DNA of 7,409 nt from Prevotella sp. (lineage in GTDB: Bacteria; Bacteroidota; Bacteroidia; Bacteroidales; Bacteroidaceae). The stretch covers positions 1 through 7,409 of the forward strand of contig JAFRQC010000160.1 in assembly GCA_017428805.1 (NCBI GenBank). Direction: 5' to 3'. Position numbers and translations under genes: made by a program. This document shows positions 1-6,279 of this stretch, piece after piece; the first letter of the stretch is position 1; the number at the start of each line of letters is the position of its first letter. Under the pieces are notes generated by a model, which was not told the origin of the DNA, ran no database searches, and saw nothing but the letters and a program-made list of their open reading frames with translations.

Positions 1-1
1 A

Positions 2-625
2 TATGAGAGCACGCTGAAGCGCTGGGACAGCGAGTTGTACTCGGCTATGGGTGCTGCCGGCGAACTCTATGCCATTGATCCCAAGCTCTGTCGTGAGGTG
101 CCTGACGAAGCCCTGCTCGATGATTTCATGCTGTCGATGTACGTCGTTCAGGCTGGCAAGCGCATCGCCTATACCCCAGATGCCTTCGCCAGAGAATACG
201 GTTCTGCCAATATCTATGAGGAATCGAAGCGTAAACGCCGCATTGCAGCAGGCGGACTCCAGAGCATCTGGTGGCTCCGTTCGATGCTCAATCCGCTAAA
301 ACAGCCGCTGGTCACCTTCCAGTATGTCAGCCATCGTGTGCTCCGTTGGAGCATCACCCCCTTCGCGATGATTCTGTTACTACTTGTCAACATCGCCCTC
401 GTCATTATGGGAGCAGGATTTTTCTATACGGTGATGCTCATCCTCCAGACAATCTTCTACCTGATGGCCCTTGCAGGATGGCTTCAGAACCGCTTCGGCT
501 ACAAAAACAAGTTCCTTTATACCGCCTATTATTTCGTATTTATGAATTTTAACGTATTCCGCGGAATGTCCTATTTAAGGACACATGGGAAGAGCGGAGC
601 ATGGGAAAAAGCAAAACGTAGTTAA
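2..625 (+). CDS. Family 2 glycosyltransferase, C-terminal part (5' truncated by window edge)
   Basis: The frame is open from the first complete codon at position 2 to TAA at 623-625, giving 207 visible residues; the N-terminal nucleotide-sugar-binding half lies outside the window, so an internal ATG at 47 or elsewhere should not be taken as the start. Visible residues 16-25 (MGAAGELYAI) match the Gly-rich segment that precedes the acceptor site in processive GT2 enzymes. An acidic pair at 40-41 (LLDDFMLS) sits where the family carries its catalytic-base Asp. A basic stretch (KRKRRIAAGG, 76-85) and HRVLRW (111-116) follow, where related synthases carry the (Q/R)xxRW region. Three hydrophobic segments at about 117-138, 139-161 and 170-188 predict a C-terminal membrane anchor, so it should work at the inner membrane, probably in polysaccharide or lipid glycosylation. 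Sugar donor and acceptor cannot be told from this fragment. No GC-rich terminator hairpin follows, and the next gene has its own promoter. Confidence 0.85.
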   Translation, partial: YESTLKRWDSELYSAMGAAGELYAIDPKLCREVPDEALLDDFMLSMYVVQAGKRIAYTPDAFAREYGSANIYEESKRKRRIAAGGLQSIWWLRSMLNPLKQPLVTFQYVSHRVLRWSITPFAMILLLLVNIALVIMGAGFFYTVMLILQTIFYLMALAGWLQNRFGYKNKFLYTAYYFVFMNFNVFRGMSYLRTHGKSGAWEKAKRS

Positions 626-644
626 AAAATTTTCGTTTTTTTCA

Positions 645-674
645 TTGCAGTTTCAAAATAAATTCGTACCTTTG
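645..674 (+). promoter_or_regulatory. Bacteroidetes-type promoter for the histidine kinase gene
   Basis: TACCTTTG at 667-674 matches the Bacteroidetes -7 consensus TAnnTTTG exactly. A TTG at 645-647 lies 19 bp upstream, the expected distance for the -33 element. Transcription would begin around 680-683, leaving a leader of about 20 nt before the ATG at 701. It sits in the gap between the glycosyltransferase stop (625) and the kinase, so the kinase need not depend on upstream read-through. Confidence 0.75.
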
Positions 675-700
675 CAAAATCTATTGAAGTTTTGAACGAG

Positions 701-1960
701 ATGGATAAAGACGAGAAAGAGGTACTATTACAGAAATTTGCCGACGCGAACAGAAAGCTTCTATTAGCCAACGAACAACTCGCGATTGCAAACAAGAAAC
801 TGAAGGAATACGAGGAGAAGGCTCAGAAAGCTGAGAATGCCAGCAAGATGAAGTCCCTTTTCCTTGCCAATATGAGCCATGAAATCCGCACACCCCTCAA
901 CGCCATCGAAGGTTTCTCGAGAGTCATCATTGAAACCGACTCCCAGGAGGAACGCATGAAGTATTTCGAAATCATCGAGAGCAACAACAACCGTCTGCAG
1001 AATCTTGTCAATGAGATTCTTGACTTGTCGCGTGTTGAGTCTGGTGAAATTGTCATGAAGAAGAGTCCCACCGACCTCAATGAGCTCTGCACAAGCATCA
1101 GGAACCTGTTCAAGTTCCGCTGTCCGGACAGTGTAAAGCTGAAATGGAGTGAACCGACCATGAATGTAACGATGAACACGGATGCCAACCGGCTTATCCA
1201 GGTGTTCTCGAATCTCATCAGCAACTCGCTGAAACACACCATTCAAGGTACAATCTCCTACGGCTATAAAGTGCTCGACGAAGGACATACGATCGAGATG
1301 TTTGTCAGCGACACGGGTAGCGGTATTGCCAAAGAAGACCTTGAGCACATCTTTGAGACCTATGTCTCACGTGATGCAGAAAACAACAAGAACGGTTATG
1401 GCCTGGGCCTGCCCCTCTGCAAAATCATCGTAGAGAAGTTGGGCGGCACGCTGACCGCAGAGTCTGAATTAGGAAAAGGATCTACCTTCACCTTCACTTT
1501 GCCCTTTGAAGGAAGCATCGGTGGCGTGGATCAGGGCAAGGAGACCACGACGACCAGCGTTCGCACCATCCGCATCAGTGGTCGTACCGACGATTTGAAT
1601 GCCAAGACTATCCTCGTGGCTGAGGATGAGGATCATAACTATGAGTTGGTGAAGATCGTGCTACAGAAGCGCTATAAGCTGTTGAGGGCCCACAATGGTA
1701 TTGAGGCTGTGACCATCAACGAGGACGAGAAGCCCGACTTGGTTCTTATGGACATCCGCATGCCGGGTATGAATGGTCTCGATGCCACCCGTATCATCAA
1801 GGAAGTGTCGTCTACCCCCGTCATTGCACTCAGTGCCTACGCCTTCGAAGAGAATATCCGCGCTGCCAAGGAAGCCGGCTGCGATGACTTCATGGCCAAG
1901 CCTTTCAAGGTGGAGAATCTCATCGAGATTGTCAAGAAGTACCTCGGAGAAGAAGACTAA
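701..1960 (+). CDS. Soluble hybrid sensor histidine kinase/response regulator
   Basis: Predicted 419-residue signalling kinase that autophosphorylates on His and passes the phosphate to its own receiver Asp. Residues about 5-50 form a Lys/Glu/Leu-rich coiled coil. The HisKA dimerisation domain follows, with H-box SHEIRTPLNAI and phospho-acceptor His60. The HATPase domain shows the N box (NLISNSLKHT, Asn175), G1 (DTGSGI, 204-209), F box around Phe218 and G2 (GYGLGL, 232-237). A linker of about 30 residues rich in Thr and Gly leads to a receiver with acidic pocket E308-D311, acceptor Asp351 (LMDIRMPG), Ser378 and Lys400 (KPF). There is no transmembrane segment, signal peptide, PAS or other recognisable sensor domain, and no DNA-binding output domain, so it is cytoplasmic and its stimulus probably arrives through the coiled coil or a partner. 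I chose ATG 701 over an in-frame TTG at 692 because the predicted transcript starts only about 10 nt before 692. The phosphatase-like gene downstream is probably co-transcribed. Family call is secure; the signal and target are unknown. Confidence 0.93.
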   Translation: MDKDEKEVLLQKFADANRKLLLANEQLAIANKKLKEYEEKAQKAENASKMKSLFLANMSHEIRTPLNAIEGFSRVIIETDSQEERMKYFEIIESNNNRLQNLVNEILDLSRVESGEIVMKKSPTDLNELCTSIRNLFKFRCPDSVKLKWSEPTMNVTMNTDANRLIQVFSNLISNSLKHTIQGTISYGYKVLDEGHTIEMFVSDTGSGIAKEDLEHIFETYVSRDAENNKNGYGLGLPLCKIIVEKLGGTLTAESELGKGSTFTFTLPFEGSIGGVDQGKETTTTSVRTIRISGRTDDLNAKTILVAEDEDHNYELVKIVLQKRYKLLRAHNGIEAVTINEDEKPDLVLMDIRMPGMNGLDATRIIKEVSSTPVIALSAYAFEENIRAAKEAGCDDFMAKPFKVENLIEIVKKYLGEED

Positions 1961-1964
1961 TCAT

Positions 1965-1997
1965 AAAGTTCAAAGCTCAAAGTTCAAAGTTTAAAGT
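1965..1997 (+). repeat. Heptanucleotide tandem repeat (AAAGTTC, about 4.7 copies)
   Basis: The gap between the kinase stop and the next ATG contains successive 7-nt units AAAGTTC, AAAGCTC, AAAGTTC, AAAGTTT and a partial AAAGT, in perfect 7-nt register. The array covers almost the whole 40-bp gap and ends 3 nt before the start codon at 2001, so it occupies the ribosome-binding region of the downstream gene. No other array of this unit occurs in the window. Whether it is only a low-complexity spacer or affects translation or mRNA stability cannot be seen here. Confidence 0.85.
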
Positions 1998-2000
1998 ATT

Positions 2001-3062
2001 ATGGGAAAGCTTGCAGTTCAGAAATACTTTTCGTTCATGATGCTCATCATCTCCTTCCTGCTGATGATTTTTACATTAGTAGGACTGTTCGGAGGTGATG
2101 TTCAGCCTGCTGGTAATACGGCCCGCGCCATGTTGGTCTACGCTCTGCCGTTGCTGATCATTGCCAATGCTGTATTCTTGGTATACTGGCTTATCAGGCT
2201 GCGTTTCCATTGGGCACTCATGCCACTGATCACCTTGCTCTGCTGCATCCCGTACATCGGAACGCTCTTCCAGATTGGTTCTACGGATGAGAAAGCCGAT
2301 GCTAAGTCGGGTATCAAGTTCGCCTCATACAACGTGGCACGTTTCTCGGGAGAGACCACAGGCTTCATCGCTCTGGACATTCTCTCAGAGATGAAGCGTC
2401 AGAAGGTGGATATCGTCTGTTTCCAGGAGTATAACGACTTCAGTGGCGACAAGAAGAATTCTGACTCCTACAAGGACTACTTCCCCTACTCTGCCTTTGG
2501 TAATAACGACATGGTCGTCTACAGCCGCTATCCCATCGTCAATAAAAAGAACATCGACTTCGAGCAGACGAACAACAGTGCCATGTGGGTGGAGGTCAAC
2601 GTCAATGATAACATCTACCGCATCTATAACGTCCACCTTGAGACGACTGGTATTAACAGTACGTTGCATAAGGCTTCAAAGTTAGCCAATAAGGGCGTCG
2701 ATGTACAGGGAAATGCCCTTGTCAATGCCATCTACGGTGGCTACACCATAGGAATGATTGCCCGTTCCGGACAGGCCAACATGCTGGCGATGGACATGAG
2801 GGAGTCTGAGGCACCTGTCATCGTATGCGGTGACTTCAACGATGTGCCGTATTCCTATGTCTATAACACGATGCTTGGCGACAAGATCGACGGTTTCAAG
2901 GAGTGTGGTAGCGGATTCATGTACACCTATCGAGGCGGAAAGAAAGTCCGTATTGACTACATCTTCCACGATAAAGGCCTTGAAGGTATCTCCTACTACA
3001 AGAAGGAGCTGAGCTACTCAGACCACTACCCCGTCTTTATGCGTATTGCCACAAAACAGTAA
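2001..3062 (+). CDS. Membrane-anchored endonuclease/exonuclease/phosphatase (EEP) family protein
   Basis: The 353-residue protein begins with three hydrophobic helices at about 10-30, 44-66 and 71-91, followed by an EEP (DNase I-like, Mg-dependent phosphoesterase) domain from about residue 104 to the end. The domain shows the family's conserved sites in order: Asn111 (SYNV), Glu143 (CFQE), Asn210 and His212 (YNVHLE), Asp278 and Asn280 (GDFND), Asp319 (RIDYIF) and the catalytic pair Asp341-His342 (SDHYPV), so it is probably active. Positive residues in the N-terminus (Lys3, Lys8) and in the loop between helices 2 and 3 (Arg66, Arg68) predict that the catalytic domain lies in the periplasm; this topology is inference. 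EEP members cleave nucleic acids, inositol phosphates or sphingomyelin-type lipids, and the substrate here cannot be assigned. The gene follows the hybrid kinase by 40 bp with no promoter motif between, so the two are probably one transcript, closed by the palindrome at 3068-3095. The start is the only sensible ATG upstream of helix 1. Confidence 0.9.
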   Translation: MGKLAVQKYFSFMMLIISFLLMIFTLVGLFGGDVQPAGNTARAMLVYALPLLIIANAVFLVYWLIRLRFHWALMPLITLLCCIPYIGTLFQIGSTDEKADAKSGIKFASYNVARFSGETTGFIALDILSEMKRQKVDIVCFQEYNDFSGDKKNSDSYKDYFPYSAFGNNDMVVYSRYPIVNKKNIDFEQTNNSAMWVEVNVNDNIYRIYNVHLETTGINSTLHKASKLANKGVDVQGNALVNAIYGGYTIGMIARSGQANMLAMDMRESEAPVIVCGDFNDVPYSYVYNTMLGDKIDGFKECGSGFMYTYRGGKKVRIDYIFHDKGLEGISYYKKELSYSDHYPVFMRIATKQ

Positions 3063-3067
3063 TCATG

Positions 3068-3095
3068 ATAAATCCCGCCTCGAGGCGGGATTTAT
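3068..3095. terminator. Perfect 28-bp palindrome, probable bidirectional terminator
   Basis: The left arm ATAAATCCCGCCT (3068-3080) and the right arm AGGCGGGATTTAT (3083-3095) are exact reverse complements around a central CG, so a hairpin with a TCGA loop and a long GC-rich stem can form on either strand. It lies 5 bp after the stop of the EEP gene (+) and 4 bp after the stop of the AlaX-like gene (-). The A/T flanks give a T-rich tail in both directions, though neither is a pure T-run. Its position between convergent genes fits a shared rho-independent terminator. Confidence 0.85.
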
Positions 3096-3099
3096 TATA

Positions 3100-3567
3100 T
3101 CATACAATCTTGAAACGTACACGGAAAGACCGTTCGTGCTCGTCCCAATTGGTGCCGAGCATCTCAAAACGTCCTATCTGTGAAGTGCTCCGAACGTGCT
3201 TGCCGATGCAAGGACAGACATCATAGTCGCCAATACGGACAAGACGAATGGTGTCGGAGGCATCATCTGGCAGACGGTCGAGGCTGATATCGTCAGGCAG
3301 CTCATCACGGGTGACGAACTCAAAAGTGACAGGCAGGTCTTCCTCGATGAGTTCGTTCATACGGCGCTCAATCTCCTTTTCCTCCTGACGTGAAGGCTTG
3401 TGATCGAGATAGAAGCTCATCTTGCTCTTCTTACGTTCGACATGGGCATTATAGGAACGTTCACAGCCAAAGATACGTATCATTGTCTGATTCAGAAGAT
3501 GCTCTGCCGTATGACTTGGAGGGTATTCTTCTTTATTGTGGTCGTTCAGAATATAGTCTTCTGCCAT
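3100..3567 (-). CDS. AlaX-like alanyl-tRNA editing protein (short, stand-alone)
   Basis: The 155-residue protein has the zinc-site pattern of the tRNA second-additional-domain (SAD) family found in AlaRS and ThrRS editing modules. From ATG 3567, HTAEH gives His19 and His23, and VCPCIGKHV gives Cys120-x3-His124 as the second half-site. Stand-alone AlaX proteins hydrolyse mischarged Ser-tRNA(Ala) or Gly-tRNA(Ala) in the cytoplasm; that role is transferred from the family. There is no synthetase catalytic domain and the length fits the small AlaX class. The region between the half-sites is rich in Lys and Glu. It is last in the fabD-GH13 operon. Two starts are possible: GTG at 3576, which overlaps the GH13 stop as GTGA and adds three residues, or ATG at 3567, five bases after that stop. 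I prefer the ATG because neither has a clear Shine-Dalgarno sequence. Family assignment is strong; the exact amino-acid specificity is not visible. Confidence 0.85.
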   Translation of the reverse strand: MAEDYILNDHNKEEYPPSHTAEHLLNQTMIRIFGCERSYNAHVERKKSKMSFYLDHKPSRQEEKEIERRMNELIEEDLPVTFEFVTRDELPDDISLDRLPDDASDTIRLVRIGDYDVCPCIGKHVRSTSQIGRFEMLGTNWDEHERSFRVRFKIV

Positions 3568-3572
3568 AGGGG

Positions 3573-5228
3573 TCACGCTTTGAATTTGAGGACAACGGCA
3601 CCGAGAGGTTCGAGGTCGACGGAAACATAGCAGTCACGATTCAGCTGGCGCTTGATCTCCTTGCCGCTGAGCAGGTCGACGGCTGTCACATTCTTCCGCT
3701 CCTTCAGCTTCAGGTAGTCAAAAGCATGGGCAGGGATGGTGACATCCATCGTGGTGGGTAACTCGTCGAAGTTGACAACCACCAACAAAACCTCACTGCC
3801 GGCCTTTCTCAAGAAAGCATACTGGCGCTGATACTGGCCGTTGACATACATGAGGTCGAAGCAGACACCCTCACTGACGGCTTTCTCCTTGACGGCGATA
3901 TTCAACACCTTATTATATATAGAGGCGAGTTCCTTCTCGTCTTTGGTGAGTCTGCCCTTCATGGCACGGGTGAGACTGGCCACACTCCAGTAGTCGAAGA
4001 TGGTAGTGCGCCCGTCGTGTCCACTGAAGCCCTCTTTATCCATGCCTGGCTCTCCATATTCCTGACCAGCGTAAATCATTACGGGATTCTGCTGGAGGAG
4101 TGCAGAGACTACGAGTCCAGGCACACCTTTCATAGCTTTAGCGGCAAAGAAGGCGCTGGCGATACGCTGTTCATCGTGGTTCTCAAGGAAATAGAGCATA
4201 TGATCACGGATGTCGTCAGTCTGTTGCCAGGCCCCAGTAATAGCTTGTACAGACTGGTGGCCGCAGATGACATCGCGAACAGTATCGTACATACCTACCT
4301 TGTCGTAAAGGTAGTCGAAGCCTGCACCAAGGTAGTTGCGGTATTCAGCAGGATTATAAACCTCACCGACAAAGATAATATCAGGATATGCAAACTTCAC
4401 CTTGTCCGTAGCCCAGCGCCAAAACTCAACAGGCACCATCTCAGCCATATCACAGCGGAATCCGTCGATGCCCTTACGAGCCCAGAAAAACAGGATGTCA
4501 GTCATCTTGCTCCAGGTATTGGGAACAGGGTTGAAGTACCCCACATGACCAGCATAATAGTCGACGCCATAATTCAACTTCACGGTCTCATACCAGTCGT
4601 TCATCCCTGGCGCATTGTGGAAACAGTCGTTACCCGTAGCCTTGGCTGGCTCCTCGATATAGGGCTGCGTCTCACCATGATAAAGATCGAAGTAAGGCGT
4701 AAACCGCTCACCAGGGCAATAATAGAAATTGTTCTGTGGATCGAAACCAATTTGAGGATTGTCATCTTCACCGAGATCCTTCACACCTTCAGGCTTGCAA
4801 ACGGAATGATACTGACGGGCCACATGATTGGGCACGAAGTCGATAATCACCTTCATGCCAGCCTTATGAGTACGTTCCACGAGCCGTTCGAACTCCTGCA
4901 TACGCTTGTCCACGTCCGTTGCCAGGTCCGGATCTATGTCATAATAGTCAGTGATGGCATAGGGTGAACCGGCACGACCTTTGACAACTGCAGGATGCTG
5001 ACGGGGAATGCCATAAGCAGAGTAATCTGTCTGTGTGGCATGACGGATGACACCCGTATACCAAATATGGCTCACGCCCATCTCCCTGATTTTCTTCAGG
5101 GTGCTGGGCGTGAAGTCATTCAGTTTTCCGCAACCGTTCTCTTCTATCGTTCCATCTTCTTTTCGGGTGGTGTTCCGATTGCCGTAGAGACGGGTGAAAA
5201 TCTGGTAGATAACAATTTTCTCTTTCAT
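3573..5228 (-). CDS. Cytoplasmic glycoside hydrolase family 13 (alpha-amylase family) enzyme
   Basis: The 551-residue protein carries the four GH13 signature regions: region I DFVPNH (Asp130-His135), region II GFRCD with Arg258 and nucleophile Asp260, region III VGEVYN with acid/base Glu289, and region IV ENHD with His351 and Asp352. All catalytic residues are present. The TIM barrel runs to about residue 420, and a C-terminal beta-rich domain (about 440-551) follows. The N-terminus (MKEKIVIYQIFTRLYG) starts directly at the first barrel strand and has no signal peptide, so the enzyme should act in the cytoplasm, on imported malto-oligosaccharides or glycogen rather than on extracellular starch; this is inference. 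GH13 also includes transferases and isomerases, and I cannot assign a subfamily. The ATG overlaps the fabD stop as TAATG and is preceded by GGAGAA inside the end of fabD, which fixes the start and suggests translational coupling. An AlaX-like gene follows immediately. Confidence 0.92.
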   Translation of the reverse strand: MKEKIVIYQIFTRLYGNRNTTRKEDGTIEENGCGKLNDFTPSTLKKIREMGVSHIWYTGVIRHATQTDYSAYGIPRQHPAVVKGRAGSPYAITDYYDIDPDLATDVDKRMQEFERLVERTHKAGMKVIIDFVPNHVARQYHSVCKPEGVKDLGEDDNPQIGFDPQNNFYYCPGERFTPYFDLYHGETQPYIEEPAKATGNDCFHNAPGMNDWYETVKLNYGVDYYAGHVGYFNPVPNTWSKMTDILFFWARKGIDGFRCDMAEMVPVEFWRWATDKVKFAYPDIIFVGEVYNPAEYRNYLGAGFDYLYDKVGMYDTVRDVICGHQSVQAITGAWQQTDDIRDHMLYFLENHDEQRIASAFFAAKAMKGVPGLVVSALLQQNPVMIYAGQEYGEPGMDKEGFSGHDGRTTIFDYWSVASLTRAMKGRLTKDEKELASIYNKVLNIAVKEKAVSEGVCFDLMYVNGQYQRQYAFLRKAGSEVLLVVVNFDELPTTMDVTIPAHAFDYLKLKERKNVTAVDLLSGKEIKRQLNRDCYVSVDLEPLGAVVLKFKA

Positions 5229-6121
5229 TATTCTCCGATACTATGGGCTGAAACCTCTTTATTGATCTTCGCAATCATACCCTGAAGAGCCTTGCCAGGA
5301 CCGCACTCGGTGAAGTCGTCAGCACCATCGGCAATCATATTCTCCACACTCTGGGCCCAACGCACACTGCTTGTCAGCTGTGCAATGAGATTAGCCTTGA
5401 TCTCTGCGGGATCAGTATGGGGCTTGGCGTCCACATTCTGATAGATGGGGCACTTCGGTGTCTTGATTTCCGTCTTCTCAATGGCAGCCTGAAGCTCATC
5501 CTTGGCAGGCTGCATCAGAGGAGAGTGGAAGGCGCCACCCACCTTCAAAGGTAGTGCACGCTTGGCACCGGCGGCCTTCAACTGTTCACAAGCCTCGTTG
5601 ATGGCATCGAAATCACCAGAGATCACAAGCTGGCCAGGGCAGTTGTAGTTAGCGGGAACCACCACACCCTTGCCCATCTTGCTCACCTCGGCACAAATCT
5701 CCTCAATCTTGTCGAAGGGCAGTGCGATGATGGCAGCCATCGTCGAGGGCTGAGCCTCGCAGGCCTTCTGCATAGCCATAGCACGAGCATAGACCAGTTT
5801 CAGACCGTCCTCGAAACTGAGGGCACCGGCAGCTGTCAAGGCAGAGAACTCACCCAGTGAGTGTCCGGCAGTCATTTTCGGGTCAAAAGCGTCACCCATA
5901 CAAAGGGCTGAGATGACACTGTGGAGGAAGACAGCTGGCTGAGTGACCTTCGTCTGCTTCAGTTCCTCGTCTGTTCCCTCGAACATAATATCGGTAATAC
6001 GATATCCAAGAATGTCGTTTGCTTTCTCAAAAAGTTCCTTGGCAAGGGGATTGTTCTCATAAAGATCCTTACCCATACCTACAAACTGTGCTCCCTGTCC
6101 GGGAAATACAAATGCTTTCAT
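5228..6121 (-). CDS. fabD: Malonyl-CoA:acyl carrier protein transacylase
   Basis: FabD transfers malonyl from CoA to acyl carrier protein, supplying the extender unit for type II fatty-acid synthesis in the cytoplasm. The 297-residue length is normal for the family. Visible motifs are the N-terminal FPGQGAQ (6-12, oxyanion-hole Gln), nucleophile elbow GHSLGE with Ser88, YARAMAMQ with Arg113 for the malonyl carboxylate, NYNCPGQ at 158-164, and GAFHS with catalytic His199. PGKALQGM near the C-terminus is also typical. The start ATG at 6121 begins right at the conserved MKAFVFPGQG. The gene is the first of an apparent three-gene operon with the GH13 enzyme and the AlaX-like protein, rather than sitting next to fabH, fabF or acpP as in many bacteria; no other fatty-acid gene is visible here. 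A -7 box lies about 42 bp upstream. Identification is secure. Confidence 0.97.
   Translation of the reverse strand: MKAFVFPGQGAQFVGMGKDLYENNPLAKELFEKANDILGYRITDIMFEGTDEELKQTKVTQPAVFLHSVISALCMGDAFDPKMTAGHSLGEFSALTAAGALSFEDGLKLVYARAMAMQKACEAQPSTMAAIIALPFDKIEEICAEVSKMGKGVVVPANYNCPGQLVISGDFDAINEACEQLKAAGAKRALPLKVGGAFHSPLMQPAKDELQAAIEKTEIKTPKCPIYQNVDAKPHTDPAEIKANLIAQLTSSVRWAQSVENMIADGADDFTECGPGKALQGMIAKINKEVSAHSIGE
5231..5236 (-). promoter_or_regulatory. Shine-Dalgarno-like site for the GH13 gene inside fabD
   Basis: On the minus strand GGAGAA forms the last two sense codons of fabD (Gly-Glu) and stands about 4 nt before the GH13 ATG at 5228. It is the only strong Shine-Dalgarno match before a start in this window, and it supports coupled translation at the TAATG overlap. 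Confidence 0.6.
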
Positions 6122-6162
6122 ATTTTCTTTACTATAATTATAAATAATGTCGTTTCGGACTG

Positions 6163-6170
6163 CAAAATTA
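6163..6170 (-). promoter_or_regulatory. Putative -7 box of the fabD promoter
   Basis: On the minus strand this reads TAATTTTG, an exact fit to TAnnTTTG. It would start transcription at roughly 6155-6158 and give a leader of about 35 nt before the fabD ATG. No TTG is seen at the expected -33 spacing, only a T-run, so the match rests on the -7 element alone. Confidence 0.5.
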
Positions 6171-6244
6171 CGATAAAAATCTGAAAAAAGAGCCTCTGCG
6201 ACTATTTTTTTACCGAAAGTCGTGTGATTATCGATTTTTTTATG

Positions 6245-6252
6245 TAAGTTTG
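6245..6252 (+). promoter_or_regulatory. Putative -7 box of the TenI-like/prs promoter
   Basis: TAAGTTTG fits TAnnTTTG exactly. A weak -33 candidate, TGTG at 6223-6226, lies 18 bp upstream. The predicted transcript starts near 6258, about 22 nt before the ATG at 6280. This box overlaps the in-frame TTG at 6250, which argues against that TTG as the start codon. Confidence 0.55.
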
Positions 6253-6279
6253 CAGTGCAGAAAGAGAACTATTGACAAA

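Noticed and set aside
624..642. A-run and T-run after the glycosyltransferase stop as a terminator
   Set aside because: A six-pair all-A:T stem is too weak to support an intrinsic terminator; low-complexity A/T sequence is common between genes in this group.
692..700. TTG start three codons upstream of the kinase ATG
   Set aside because: The promoter at 645-674 predicts a transcript start near 680-683, leaving almost no leader for the TTG; the ATG at 701 fits better.
764..1348. 194-codon open frame on the minus strand opposite the histidine kinase
   Set aside because: The sense strand encodes intact HisKA and HATPase motifs; the antisense product resembles no family and has no start context.
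4017..4967. Long 316-codon open frame on the plus strand opposite the GH13 gene
   Set aside because: It lies wholly antisense to a gene with all GH13 catalytic motifs, has no recognisable domain, no promoter motif or ribosome site, and looks like a by-product of codon bias.
6199..6222. CGACT/AGTCG inverted repeat as an operator
   Set aside because: Arms of only five bases with a 14-base gap are expected by chance, so I mention it only as part of the divergent region and do not list it as a feature.
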